Of a stretch of 40,023 nt of DNA, positions 7,562-15,808 are shown piece after piece. Made by a program: the position numbers and the translations under genes. The stretch comes from Flavobacteriales bacterium (lineage in GTDB: Bacteria > Bacteroidota > Bacteroidia > Flavobacteriales_C > GCA-002722245), in NCBI GenBank assembly GCA_002722245.1, contig PBLA01000002.1:80651-120673 (forward strand), given 5' to 3'. The notes beneath the pieces are model-generated. The model was not told where the DNA came from. It searched no databases and saw only the letters and a list, made by a program, of their open reading frames with translations. How positions within the stretch are numbered: the stretch's first letter is position 1; each line of letters begins with the position of its first letter.

Positions 7562-8317
7562 ATGAACAATCTTTCAGAAATTATTAATCAACTCAAAAAT
7601 AATCAGGAGAAAATTCGTAATAAACTAGCCAAGGTAGAGGACTTAGGTTCAAATGTTGGTCAATCTGTGTTAAGAGATTTAATTCAAGAGGCGAGAGAAT
7701 TACATGAAGGTGCTGTTGTCCTCTCGTATATACTTTTTAACGAAGATCAGAAGAAAGAATCTAAACAATTGGAGATTTTGCTTTCTGAGGATGAACACGG
7801 AGAATTACATGATAACGCTCAATCTCCTTCGGAGGAAGATCAGTTGATGGATGCATTAGATGAGGCACTTGATTTTACTCAAAAAGAGATTGAAACGGAA
7901 AAAATGGTAAGCGAAATTTCCAACGAAATAAGCGCACTCGATCCACAAGAGGAACTTCCTTCACAAGAAGCACTAACCGCTGAATTAGAAGAGGAAATTT
8001 CTTCTGTTATTTCTGCTTTTTCTGTTCCTAAAAAGGAGCAGATTGAAGAAGATAATTCACTTGCTGCACAATTGGCAAAACAACGCATTGAAAGTTTAAG
8101 TAGTGCTATAGGGATAAACGAAAAGTTTCTCTTAACGAACGAACTTTTTGATGGAAACACGGAGCAATTCATTCAAGCAATTGAAGATTTAAATAGTTGT
8201 TTATCACTTCAAGAAGCAAACTCTAAATTAGTAACCATGGCTAAAAAGAGAAATTGGGAAAAAGAGGAAGAGCCTTTCCAAAAATTACAAGCATTACTAG
8301 AAAGAAAACACCAATAA
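7562..8317 (+). CDS. acidic protein with a conserved Bacteroidota C-terminal domain
   Basis: A 251-residue soluble protein with no signal or TM helix. Residues 1-60 form a helical region (EIINQLKNNQEKIRNKLAKV). Residues about 65-160 are strongly acidic and low in complexity. The C-terminal 80 residues (from about 168, LAKQRIESLSSAIGINEKFL, through NELFDGN, AIEDLNSC and a final KRNWEKEEE..F.KL segment) resemble a domain I know as recurrent in hypothetical proteins of Bacteroidota. No function is assigned. It is followed by tdk 21 bp downstream, which suggests a shared transcript. The preceding 200 bp gap (7363-7561) holds no gene that I can see. Confidence 0.72.
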   Translation: MNNLSEIINQLKNNQEKIRNKLAKVEDLGSNVGQSVLRDLIQEARELHEGAVVLSYILFNEDQKKESKQLEILLSEDEHGELHDNAQSPSEEDQLMDALDEALDFTQKEIETEKMVSEISNEISALDPQEELPSQEALTAELEEEISSVISAFSVPKKEQIEEDNSLAAQLAKQRIESLSSAIGINEKFLLTNELFDGNTEQFIQAIEDLNSCLSLQEANSKLVTMAKKRNWEKEEEPFQKLQALLERKHQ

Positions 8318-8338
8318 TTACCAATACAATTCAACACT

Positions 8339-8896
8339 ATGAGTAGTCAAAAAAAAGGTTCTATAGAAGTTATTACAGGTCCCATGTTTTCGGGAAAAAC
8401 AGAAGAGCTTATTCGAAGGGTTTCACGTGCTGAAATTGCTCAAATCCCATACATGTTATTTAAGCCGATGTTTGATACGCGATACTCTGAAACAGAAATT
8501 GTATCACATAATAATAATCGAATAGGGGCAAAACCCGTTATGAACGCAAAGGAAATTTTAGGATTATCCGTGGATGCCGAAATTATTGGAATTGACGAAG
8601 CACAATTTTTTAACGATGAATTGATAGACACCTGCGTAAAACTTGCAAACAATGGCGTTCGAGTAATTATTGCAGGATTGGATATGGATTATTTGGGAAA
8701 GCCTTTTCAGCCAATACCTAACTTGATGGGGGTGGCGGATAAAGTCACAAAATTAAAAGCGATTTGTGTTGAAAGTGGCGAAGATGCTGGGTTTACTCAT
8801 CGTATAAACGTCACGGAAGAGAAAAGATTAATGCTCGGAGAAAAAGATTCTTATGAACCACTTAGTAGAGCGTGTTTTTATAAATATGTAAAGTAG
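8339..8896 (+). CDS. tdk: thymidine kinase (TK1-like, type II)
   Basis: Phosphorylates thymidine with ATP in the dTTP salvage path. The 185-residue protein has the P-loop GPMFSGKT (14-21), the DEAQFF motif with catalytic Glu87, and the C-terminal substrate lasso region GEKDSYEPLSRAC. In many TK1 enzymes four Cys bind a structural zinc; here the first pair reads C143-V-E-S146 and the second S176-R-A-C179, so two of the four ligands are Ser and a normal zinc site is not expected. I believe Ser-type variants are common in Bacteroidota, so this is a lineage trait rather than decay. It precedes ruvB by 21 bp. Confidence 0.94.
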   Translation: MSSQKKGSIEVITGPMFSGKTEELIRRVSRAEIAQIPYMLFKPMFDTRYSETEIVSHNNNRIGAKPVMNAKEILGLSVDAEIIGIDEAQFFNDELIDTCVKLANNGVRVIIAGLDMDYLGKPFQPIPNLMGVADKVTKLKAICVESGEDAGFTHRINVTEEKRLMLGEKDSYEPLSRACFYKYVK

Positions 8897-8917
8897 TTTA
8901 TGTATTAAATTTGTACT

Positions 8918-9943
8918 ATGAATGAAGCCTTAAATCCTACAGGAGAGAACATGTCGAATCCAGAAATGGAGTTTGAACGAGTTCTTCGTCCAAAGGCGTT
9001 TGAGGATTTTACAGGTCAAAAAAAGGTTCTCGATAATCTTGCCGTTTTTGTACAGGCTGCGTTGAAGAGAGAAGAAGCGTTGGATCATGTTTTGCTCCAT
9101 GGTCCTCCTGGACTGGGAAAAACAACCTTGGCAAATATTATAGCCAATGAATTGGGTAGTAATATTAAGCTTGTGTCGGGTCCAATGTTAGATAAACCAG
9201 GAGATTTAGCAGGGTTACTTACTAACTTAGCCGAAGGAGACGTTTTGTTCATTGATGAGATTCATCGATTAAGTCCCGTTGTGGAAGAATATTTGTATTC
9301 TGCAATGGAAGATTATAAAATTGACATTATGATTGACTCGGGACCAAATGCCCGGTCAGTTCAAATTGGATTAGAACCATTTACCCTTATAGGCGCAACA
9401 ACAAGATCAGGTCTTTTAACCTCTCCCCTCAGAGCTCGTTTTGGAATAAATTGTCGATTAGAGTATTACGATGCGGAGTTACTACAGTTAATCATACTTC
9501 GTTCATCGCATCTGTTAACTGTGCCAATTGATGAAGATGCTGCATTTGAAATTGCTAGAAGGAGTAGAGGAACACCACGAATTGCCAATGCCTTACTGAG
9601 ACGAGTACGAGATTTTGCAGAAATAAAAGGAGATGGTGTAATCACTATGAAGGTTACAAATCATGCGCTGAAGGCTTTAAATGTTGATGAGAATGGATTG
9701 GATGATATGGATATTCGAATCCTTACTACGATTATTGATAAATTCAAAGGAGGTCCTGTAGGAATTAATACGATTGCAACAGCTGTGGGTGAGGATTCCG
9801 GAACAATTGAAGAGGTTTATGAACCTTTTCTAATAAAGGAAGGCTTTATCAACCGAACACAACGCGGAAGAGAGGTTACTGAGCAGGCATACAAACATTT
9901 GGGGATAAACTTTAGAGGTACTCAAGGTAGCTTGTTTGATTAA
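8918..9943 (+). CDS. ruvB: Holliday junction branch-migration helicase RuvB
   Basis: Hexameric AAA+ motor that, with RuvA, drives branch migration during recombinational repair. The 341-residue length is typical. Walker [11 protein letters not shown] at 61-70, Walker B FIDEIHRL with DEIH at 113-116, sensor region [11 protein letters not shown], arginine-finger segment and the C-terminal winged-helix ([20 protein letters not shown]) are all present. The first in-frame ATG is taken; another Met at residue 12 is possible. ruvA and ruvC are not in the window, as is usual for Bacteroidota where these genes are dispersed. truA follows after 5 bp. Confidence 0.97.
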   Translation: MNEALNPTGENMSNPEMEFERVLRPKAFEDFTGQKKVLDNLAVFVQAALKREEALDHVLLHGPPGLGKTTLANIIANELGSNIKLVSGPMLDKPGDLAGLLTNLAEGDVLFIDEIHRLSPVVEEYLYSAMEDYKIDIMIDSGPNARSVQIGLEPFTLIGATTRSGLLTSPLRARFGINCRLEYYDAELLQLIILRSSHLLTVPIDEDAAFEIARRSRGTPRIANALLRRVRDFAEIKGDGVITMKVTNHALKALNVDENGLDDMDIRILTTIIDKFKGGPVGINTIATAVGEDSGTIEEVYEPFLIKEGFINRTQRGREVTEQAYKHLGINFRGTQGSLFD

Positions 9944-9948
9944 ACGAC

Positions 9949-10740
9949 ATGCGTTATTTTTTTCATATTGCCTATGATGGCTCCAAATATTCTGGTTGGC
10001 AATGGCAGCCCAATTTTTTTTCTGTTCAAGAAGCGATAGAGCAGAAATTGGCTAAAATTTTCAAAGAAAAAGTGACTGTATATGGTTGTGGTAGAACAGA
10101 TAAGGGTGTGCATGCCGCTCAATATTTTTTTCATTTAACATTAAATTCGGTACCCGATTTTGAGATTGAATTTGTTGTTCGACAACATTTACCTAAATCT
10201 ATTGTCTTATTTGAGGTGTTTCAAGTAGACGAAACTCAGCACTGTCGATATGATGCGATAAGTAGAAGTTATGACTACTTTCTGCATACAAAAGCAGATC
10301 CTTTTTTAGATAAGTATAGTACGTTATTCAATTATGAGAAATTGAATGTTTCTGCAATGCAGCAAGCTGCTCAAATGATTTGTCGTTATCAAGATTTTAG
10401 AGGTTTCTGTTTACAGCCTGAATCACATAATCATACACGCTGCATGGTTTCCAACTCAAGATTGTATTCGGATAAAGAGCAACATCGGCTCCGGTTTTCA
10501 ATAACAGGGAATCGCTTTTTAAAAGGAATGAACAGGATTTTGATAGGTGCGTTACTTAAGATCGGAAGAGAACAATTAACTCTAACAGCTTTTGAGGAGT
10601 ACTTACGAAATCCAAAAGCGATGCCTAATATCAAAATAGCTCCACCAAATGGGCTGTATTTATCACGGGTAGAATATCCTACTATATGCAGAGAAAATAA
10701 ATCACAATTGTACTCTTTTTTAAAGAGTGATTTATCCTAA
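9949..10740 (+). CDS. truA: tRNA pseudouridine synthase A
   Basis: Forms pseudouridine at positions 38-40 in the anticodon stem-loop of many tRNAs. The 263-residue protein shows the N-terminal strand RYFFHIAYDGSKYSGWQWQP, the catalytic GCGRTDKGVHA with Asp51, and the conserved RYDAISRSYDYFL and FRGFC segments of the family. The ATG at 9949 lies 5 bp after the ruvB stop, so the two are translated from one message. A tRNA-Gln gene with its own promoter follows 67 bp downstream. Confidence 0.95.
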   Translation: MRYFFHIAYDGSKYSGWQWQPNFFSVQEAIEQKLAKIFKEKVTVYGCGRTDKGVHAAQYFFHLTLNSVPDFEIEFVVRQHLPKSIVLFEVFQVDETQHCRYDAISRSYDYFLHTKADPFLDKYSTLFNYEKLNVSAMQQAAQMICRYQDFRGFCLQPESHNHTRCMVSNSRLYSDKEQHRLRFSITGNRFLKGMNRILIGALLKIGREQLTLTAFEEYLRNPKAMPNIKIAPPNGLYLSRVEYPTICRENKSQLYSFLKSDLS

Positions 10741-10761
10741 ACATTAAATCTTAAAAGATTT

Positions 10762-10793
10762 TTTGCACTGATTGGAAAATATTATTAAATTTG
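10762..10793 (+). promoter_or_regulatory. promoter of tRNA-Gln, complete Bacteroidota consensus
   Basis: TTTG at 10762-10765, exactly 20 bp, then TAAATTTG at 10786-10793. This matches both halves of the Bacteroidota primary-sigma consensus (TTTG, 19-21 bp, TAnnTTTG) with no mismatch. Transcription would begin within about 10 bp, a few bases ahead of the tRNA 5' end at 10808. It is the best promoter in the window. Confidence 0.8.
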
Positions 10794-10807
10794 CGCCCGC
10801 ATTAGTT

Positions 10808-10878
10808 TGCCCGATGGTGTAACGGTAGCACTACAGTTTTTGGTACTGTCTGTCGGGGTTCGAATCCCTGTCGGGTAA
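10808..10878 (+). tRNA. tRNA-Gln (anticodon TTG)
   Basis: A 71-nt cloverleaf. Acceptor TGCCCGA pairs with TCGGGTA (one G-T), D-arm GTG...CAC, anticodon stem ACAGT/ACTGT around the loop TTTTGGT giving anticodon TTG, variable loop CTGT, T-arm CGGGG-TTCGAAT-CCCTG, and discriminator A. The U1-A72 type first pair is also characteristic of tRNA-Gln. CCA is not encoded. It has its own promoter upstream and a terminator immediately downstream. The cognate synthetase glnS is at 33769. Confidence 0.95.
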
Positions 10879-10884
10879 CAAAAT

Positions 10885-10910
10885 AGCTCAACGAAAGTTG
10901 GGCTTTTTTT
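10885..10910 (+). terminator. terminator of tRNA-Gln
   Basis: AGCTCAAC, GAAA tetraloop, GTTGGGCT and then a run of T. Eight-pair stem with one G-T, seven bases after the tRNA 3' end. A textbook rho-independent terminator. Confidence 0.85.
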
Positions 10911-10911
10911 G

Positions 10912-11000
10912 TGTCCGAGAGGGATGAGAACAGAAAGGTTCGTACCGAGGCTCTAGCCGAGATCATGAGAGGTTTGTCTCGAATAATCCCTGTCGGGTAA
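10912..11000 (+). ncRNA. tRNA-Gln-derived structured element, possible small RNA or tRNA relic
   Basis: An 18-base identical copy of the tRNA 3' end plus flank (AATCCCTGTCGGGTAACA at 10863-10880) recurs at 10985-11002. It closes a new fold: 10912-10925 (TGTCCGAGAGGGAT) pairs with 10986-10999 in 13 of 14 positions, with two G-T pairs and one G-G mismatch, uniting what were the acceptor and T-arm 3' strands of the tRNA in a single long stem. Inside are smaller possible hairpins (GAAC/GTTC near 10928-10940, GGCT-CT-AGCC near 10949-10958, CGAGA/TCTCG near 10959-10981). It cannot form a normal cloverleaf and has no recognisable anticodon arm. Its own terminator follows. It may be a transcribed small RNA or the fossil of an integration or duplication at the tRNA gene. 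Confidence 0.4.
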
Positions 11001-11005
11001 CATTA

Positions 11006-11032
11006 AAGCCAGTCTTTTCGACTGGCTTTTTT
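11006..11032 (+). terminator. terminator after the tRNA-related element
   Basis: AAGCCAGTC, loop TTTTC, GACTGGCTT and further T: a perfect nine-pair stem with a T-tract. It stands at the same distance from the repeated tRNA 3' end as the first terminator does from the true tRNA, so the unit 'tRNA end plus terminator' appears duplicated with a different hairpin sequence. Confidence 0.8.
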
Positions 11033-11242
11033 GTTTCTCTATACGGGATATTTGGCTTCTCCAAAAGTCATTATGTATTAAACGTATCATACCTGATGTC
11101 CGAGAGGACATCCTCCTCTAAATATCATTTTTGTCGGGTTATAATCAGTAAAATGAAGTTTGGTTATTTATTTCAACGGGATCAGAATAAATACGCTGAT
11201 ACAATTTTTATAAAGCGACATAAATTAGTTTTTTAGTTCGGC
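11033..11242. other. gene-poor spacer with a second tRNA-related relic
   Basis: About 210 bp between the second terminator and the end of the giant surface-protein gene. At 11097-11107 it repeats TGTCCGAGAGG exactly as at 10912-10922, and at 11132-11141 it has TGTCGGGTTA, close to the tRNA 3' end. The first copy also lies in a perfect hairpin GATGTCC-GAGA-GGACATC (11095-11112). A 27-codon frame at 11153-11236 is not supported by anything else. No promoter or gene is recognised. Confidence 0.4.
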
Positions 11243-14200
11243 TTACCTTAACAGGTTGAAATGACCAACACGTTTTTTTTGTACCGTTCCTTCAAACTCC
11301 GAGTTGTAGTAATAAGTTAATGTATAGGAGTAAACATCAACCTGAGCTGAGTTTCCATTTATTTTTCCATCCCAGCCTTCTCCTTGTTTATTGGTGGAGT
11401 AGAGAAGTGTCCCCCATCGGTTGAATATTTTAAAATCAAATCCTTCTACTTGCTCATTGGCAACAGGCATAAATACATCGTTTATTCCATCTTGATTTTC
11501 TGGAGTAAAGGCATTTGGAATGTAAAATATACCTTTACAATGGTTATTGAGAGTTTTTTGAAGTCGTGAAGAACAATATTCATTGTAAACTGTTAAAGCA
11601 TAGGTCCCTGCTTCTTCGATTTCTACTTTGTCCCCCCTTCCAAAATCATCCCATACAGAAAGATAAAAAGAGTCTTTACTAATCACTTCCAGGGTAACAG
11701 TCTCTATATCAAAGCAATACAGATCTTGATTTCTCGCGTCTTGAATAATCGCTTCGGGGGTATCTAATTTAGTGACATTAATTTGGAAAGTTTCACTACA
11801 GTACTCTCCTTCCACAATACTTGAATATGTTCCTGTTTCATAAACTTCTAATGTTGGACTGAATAAGTCTTCTTCCCAATAAATAAGGTAGTCCCCATGA
11901 AAGTCTGGTTTAAGCGTGATTGATGTTCCTTCGCATACATGGAGTTCCTTTTCTGAGTAAGGATCTTGAATGACCTCTTTTAAAACATTAATTTCATCGG
12001 ATCCTTTACAACCAATACTATCTATTACTTCAACACGGTAGGTGCCGCTGTCATTAATTTCGATTTGTTGCGTGTTTAGTCCGTTGTTCCATTTGTAAAG
12101 GTGGTTATCATTTCCTGCATCAAGGACAATAGTTTCTTCCCCACAAATAATGCGCTGGTCCCCTAAATGAACATTTGGTAATTGATTGATGGATAGATTT
12201 AACGTTGAAGTGTCTGTACATCCAATTTCATCAAATACAATAACTTGATAATTCCCTGGATTGTCAACGTTTATTTTTTGTGATGTTTCGCCAGTATTCC
12301 ACTGAAAGTTTAATCCTTCATTTTGTGCATCAAGTAAAAGTGATTCTCCTTCGCAAATTATTCGATCGTCCCCAAGACTAACCGTAGGGATTGGTTTAAT
12401 TGTTAATACCACAGAGGAAGAATCCGAACATCCATGCTCATTGGTTACTATTACCTTATACTCTCCTGCTGTTTTTACATAAATCTCTTGTGTTGAGGCC
12501 TCTGTATTCCATAGGAAAGTTGCGCCTGTGTTTTGGGCGTTTAAAAGAAGGGAATCTCCTTGGCATATACTCTGTTCAGCACTAAGGGATAATTGGGGTC
12601 GGTCAACCACGGTTAAATGCAGTGATGCAGAATCCACACATCCATAATTATCGGAAACAACTACTTCGTATTGTCCATTTGAACTCACGTGAATTGTCTG
12701 ATCGGTTTTGCCATTGTTCCACTGGAAATTTAACCCTTTGTTTTGGGCATCTAAAGTCAGCGTATCACCCTGACATATTGTTTGATCATCACCAATATCT
12801 ACCACTGGAGGCTGGTTAACGGTTAATTGGGTCGTGGAGGTATCGGAGCAACCTAAATCGTCTGAGACAATTACTTGGTATTTACCGGACTGAGTTACTC
12901 TGATTTTTTGATTGGATTCGCCAGTATTCCACTGGAAATTTAATCCCTCATTTTGGGCGTCAAGTGTAAGTGAATCTCCCAAACAAATCGTTTGTGTTGG
13001 AGCTAAAATTACTTGTGGAAGCTCATTTACGTTTACGTTGATTTCGCCAGTATCTTGGCATCCTTGTTCACTAGTAACAATCACCTGATAGGAACCTGCT
13101 GAATCAACATCAATTTCTTGAATGGTTGCACCGGTATTCCATAGAAAATTAGCTTCACTATTCCACGCATTCAAAGAGAGCGTCTCTCCTTTGCAAATGG
13201 TTGTGTCTTTCCCTAAGTTAATGAGCGGTAAGTCGTTGACATCAATTTGAATAGTGTCCAAAGAAATACATCCATTTTCATGAGTGATCCGAACAGAATA
13301 CTCACCGGTTTCACTTATTGTTACCTCTGATGATATACTTCCATTACTCCAAAGATATTGTTCGTTATCTGGAAGTTTGAAGGTGATTTCTTCTCCTTTA
13401 CACATAGCAGTGTCATTGCCTAGCGTAATATCGTCATGAGATTGAACAATGACAATAACGCTATCAACCTGTTTTTTAAATGTATAAAATTCAACAGCGT
13501 CTATGAGGTTACCCATAGATCCACTCATAGCTGAGGAGTAATAAAATCTTGTGGTTGTTTGGCCCTCTGGAATTTTATAAATGCCTTGATAAAACTTCCA
13601 TGACTTACCTGTTGTAATGGTTTCAATTCTCTCGTAGGGTCCTCCTGGTGGACCAATTTCAAAATGCATGGACTCTTCCCCATTTCTACCTCTGTGTGCA
13701 AATCCCCACATTAATTGATCCCCAGGTGTAGTTGGCATATCTTGATACAGGGCTGCGATCATATTTGCATTTAACTCAACAAACTGATCCCCTAAATAAG
13801 CAGGGGTATTCAAGAAGCCATCATTCCAAAATTCCATCATTCGGTCTTCAGCTGTGGTGCTCCAACCTGGAACAGTAGCATCGCTGATAATTCCAAAAGC
13901 GTTTCTGTAAGGCTCTTCAAATCCACCGTTCACTAAAGCGTTTTCAATTTTAGTATATTGGGTAAGATAATAGGTTGTGTTTTTAGAGGGTGAGGCAGCA
14001 ATAGAGTCTTTGGATAAAATATCAAAGGGTTCAGATCCACTCCAATCTCCATTCGTTAAATTTTCCTTTTCTATAATGATCTTTTCGCCTTTGCAGATAT
14101 AAAGGGTATCTACTTTTGGAATGCATTCGGGAGTTAATTCCACGCGAACTGTCAACGTAGATGTGTCGTTTTTTACAGCACCTAAAATTGTTGTCGTTTG

Positions 14201-15808
14201 CATTATTACAGTAAAATTAAAAGGTCCTTCCCGCCCGCTTTGATCATAGTCAAACAAATAGGTAGAATCATTTATTTTGGTAATCATATCCTCATCACCT
14301 GTTAAGCTTTGCCATTGATAGGTGTCGGCCCCTTTGGCCACTAAAGAGACGGTGTCGCGTGTGCATGGAATTGTAAAATCAAGTGTGCCAAATTCTGAAA
14401 CACCTAAATCCGTATTTACCGCAGCAAAACCTGAGAAATAACCCGCTGCGCCAACAATTCCGTCCACAGTTGATATTGCTGCGTTAATAGGGCCTGAGGA
14501 TTCTATGAGGAAATTTGTGTTTTGGCCTTTATTTGCGCATGTATTTCCTGAATGGCAATAGCTAAGATTAATTTCCTCTGGTGAAATTCGATAAGTGACC
14601 CAATTTGGATTTCCCAAGTTTTCAATTGGTATGCTACTCACAGGAATACCATTTATGGTGAGTTCTTCATCTTTTTTGGCAATGATGTAAAAGGAAACAC
14701 TACCAATACTATTGGCGCCAGAAACAAGCACAGAGCGCGAAGCGTCTTCCATGAGTCCAGGAACAAATACCATCCCAACATTAGCAGAACTGTTTTTACT
14801 GGCTAAGTTTTGATAGACTAATGCAGGTTTTGATGTTTTAATATGCATTGTTTGATTAATGTATTGATCACCTTTAATCACGATATTTTCTCCCTTTTGT
14901 AAGGTGTGAGATGGAGTGATTTCTCCATTTAAAAAAACAAGCGTATTGTCCTCGCTTGCAATGATCATGGCGGTTTCTAGATTTCTATTCGTGGATTGTC
15001 CTTGGGCTAATATAAATTCTGTATTTAATTGGTTTACAGGTACGATTTGATCTACTCCTGCATCTTGTCCTCCTGATGATGAACTTGCTAGAAACGATCC
15101 TGAATTAACAGCTATAGGTCGATCGGAGGTGATGTGGGTTCCGTTAAATGCATTAAAAAGATCATCTCCAACTAATCCGCTTATGTAATTAAAAGAGGCA
15201 GCAAGTACGTATGATTCTCCGCGATTCAGTGCTACACTAAATTGGTAGTTCTCTTGTCCTTCCCATTTTACTCTCGGATTGTTAAATGTAACAGTGGTAT
15301 GGTCTTCTGAAGCAATAACAGACAGAAAATGAGCCCTTGAGTTATTTGTTCCACTGGCTGAATAAATGTGGCCGCTGTAAAATTCGGTTCCCAAACCCGC
15401 TATCCCTTTTGGTGCAATTACAGCAGCTTGATTGGCTACGGCATGGATTTGACTTGAAAAAAAATAATTGTCTGCGGTTAGAATGAATCCCTCAGAATTT
15501 AAAACTTGATTGGTTTTTCCTTCATCTCCTTTAAAAATACCATCGTTACCTCCTAAGGGAAGCGTAATAGTAATTGGATTTTCTTTTGACAACCCTTCCA
15601 AATTTCGAGTATAATTGCCTGATGCATTGGTTAAAAAAACATCGAAGGGCGATTCTTCCAAGGTTGTAACTGTAATGGTTGAAAATTCAATTCTAGATTG
15701 TTGGTTGTAGGTTGGAGGAAGATAATGCACTTTACTGTATTGTGCCATTGTTCCTAAATAAAGAAACAAGGCAATACTCAACACTCTGTATTTCAGTTCA
15801 AAAGGCAT
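11243..15808 (-). CDS. giant repeat-containing surface protein with type IX secretion C-terminal domain
   Basis: A 1521-residue exported protein from the ATG at 15808 (signal peptide LKYRVLSIALFLYLGTMAQ); the frame extends to a TTG at 15826 but the ATG gives the cleaner signal. Domains: an IgGFc-binding-protein-like N-terminal region (about 140-420, with GGQDAGVDQIVPVNQL); a possible jelly-roll/carbohydrate-binding module (about 625-775, starting VNGGFEEP); seven tandem 70-residue Ig-like repeats (about 795-1284) each with two Cys; two degenerate units; and a C-terminal gliding-motility-associated domain (YIPNAFTPENQDGINDVF, FKIFNRWGTLLY), the type B sorting signal for the type IX secretion system. 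An adhesin or matrix role is inferred. It stands alone, convergent with the tRNA region. Confidence 0.9.
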   Translation of the reverse strand: MPFELKYRVLSIALFLYLGTMAQYSKVHYLPPTYNQQSRIEFSTITVTTLEESPFDVFLTNASGNYTRNLEGLSKENPITITLPLGGNDGIFKGDEGKTNQVLNSEGFILTADNYFFSSQIHAVANQAAVIAPKGIAGLGTEFYSGHIYSASGTNNSRAHFLSVIASEDHTTVTFNNPRVKWEGQENYQFSVALNRGESYVLAASFNYISGLVGDDLFNAFNGTHITSDRPIAVNSGSFLASSSSGGQDAGVDQIVPVNQLNTEFILAQGQSTNRNLETAMIIASEDNTLVFLNGEITPSHTLQKGENIVIKGDQYINQTMHIKTSKPALVYQNLASKNSSANVGMVFVPGLMEDASRSVLVSGANSIGSVSFYIIAKKDEELTINGIPVSSIPIENLGNPNWVTYRISPEEINLSYCHSGNTCANKGQNTNFLIESSGPINAAISTVDGIVGAAGYFSGFAAVNTDLGVSEFGTLDFTIPCTRDTVSLVAKGADTYQWQSLTGDEDMITKINDSTYLFDYDQSGREGPFNFTVIMQTTTILGAVKNDTSTLTVRVELTPECIPKVDTLYICKGEKIIIEKENLTNGDWSGSEPFDILSKDSIAASPSKNTTYYLTQYTKIENALVNGGFEEPYRNAFGIISDATVPGWSTTAEDRMMEFWNDGFLNTPAYLGDQFVELNANMIAALYQDMPTTPGDQLMWGFAHRGRNGEESMHFEIGPPGGPYERIETITTGKSWKFYQGIYKIPEGQTTTRFYYSSAMSGSMGNLIDAVEFYTFKKQVDSVIVIVQSHDDITLGNDTAMCKGEEITFKLPDNEQYLWSNGSISSEVTISETGEYSVRITHENGCISLDTIQIDVNDLPLINLGKDTTICKGETLSLNAWNSEANFLWNTGATIQEIDVDSAGSYQVIVTSEQGCQDTGEINVNVNELPQVILAPTQTICLGDSLTLDAQNEGLNFQWNTGESNQKIRVTQSGKYQVIVSDDLGCSDTSTTQLTVNQPPVVDIGDDQTICQGDTLTLDAQNKGLNFQWNNGKTDQTIHVSSNGQYEVVVSDNYGCVDSASLHLTVVDRPQLSLSAEQSICQGDSLLLNAQNTGATFLWNTEASTQEIYVKTAGEYKVIVTNEHGCSDSSSVVLTIKPIPTVSLGDDRIICEGESLLLDAQNEGLNFQWNTGETSQKINVDNPGNYQVIVFDEIGCTDTSTLNLSINQLPNVHLGDQRIICGEETIVLDAGNDNHLYKWNNGLNTQQIEINDSGTYRVEVIDSIGCKGSDEINVLKEVIQDPYSEKELHVCEGTSITLKPDFHGDYLIYWEEDLFSPTLEVYETGTYSSIVEGEYCSETFQINVTKLDTPEAIIQDARNQDLYCFDIETVTLEVISKDSFYLSVWDDFGRGDKVEIEEAGTYALTVYNEYCSSRLQKTLNNHCKGIFYIPNAFTPENQDGINDVFMPVANEQVEGFDFKIFNRWGTLLYSTNKQGEGWDGKINGNSAQVDVYSYTLTYYYNSEFEGTVQKKRVGHFNLLR
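11960..13428 (-). repeat. seven tandem 210-bp coding repeats
   Basis: Seven head-to-tail units of exactly 70 codons inside the surface-protein gene. Consensus landmarks per unit: a 'LG.d.tIC.Gd.l.LdA' opening, 'f.WNtG' near residue 26-30, a 'G.Y.ViV' strand near 42-48, 'GC.D' near 53-56 and a linker 'LP.V'. The middle units are near-identical at DNA level over stretches such as GCCAGTATTCCACTG..AA, which points to recent duplication or gene conversion, while the outer units are more diverged. Two looser relatives flank the array toward the C-terminus. Confidence 0.88.

Noticed and set aside
8906-8913. TAAATTTG just ahead of ruvB as a promoter
   Set aside because: Exact -7 match but no TTTG at 19-21 bp upstream, and it would give a leaderless message; ruvB is close enough to tdk to be co-transcribed.
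10808-11141. Integrated mobile element using the tRNA-Gln 3' end as attachment site
   Set aside because: The tRNA-end duplication would fit flanking att sites, but only about 105 bp of non-coding DNA lies between the copies and no integrase is present; at most a remnant.
11153-11236. 27-codon plus-strand frame beginning MKFGYLFQRDQNKYADTIFI
   Set aside because: Too short, no promoter match at the right distance, and no family recognised; it overlaps a spacer with repeats. Kept only as a remark.
11960-13428. Regular repeats considered as a CRISPR array
   Set aside because: Units are 210 bp, in frame, coding and without unique spacers; they are protein repeats.
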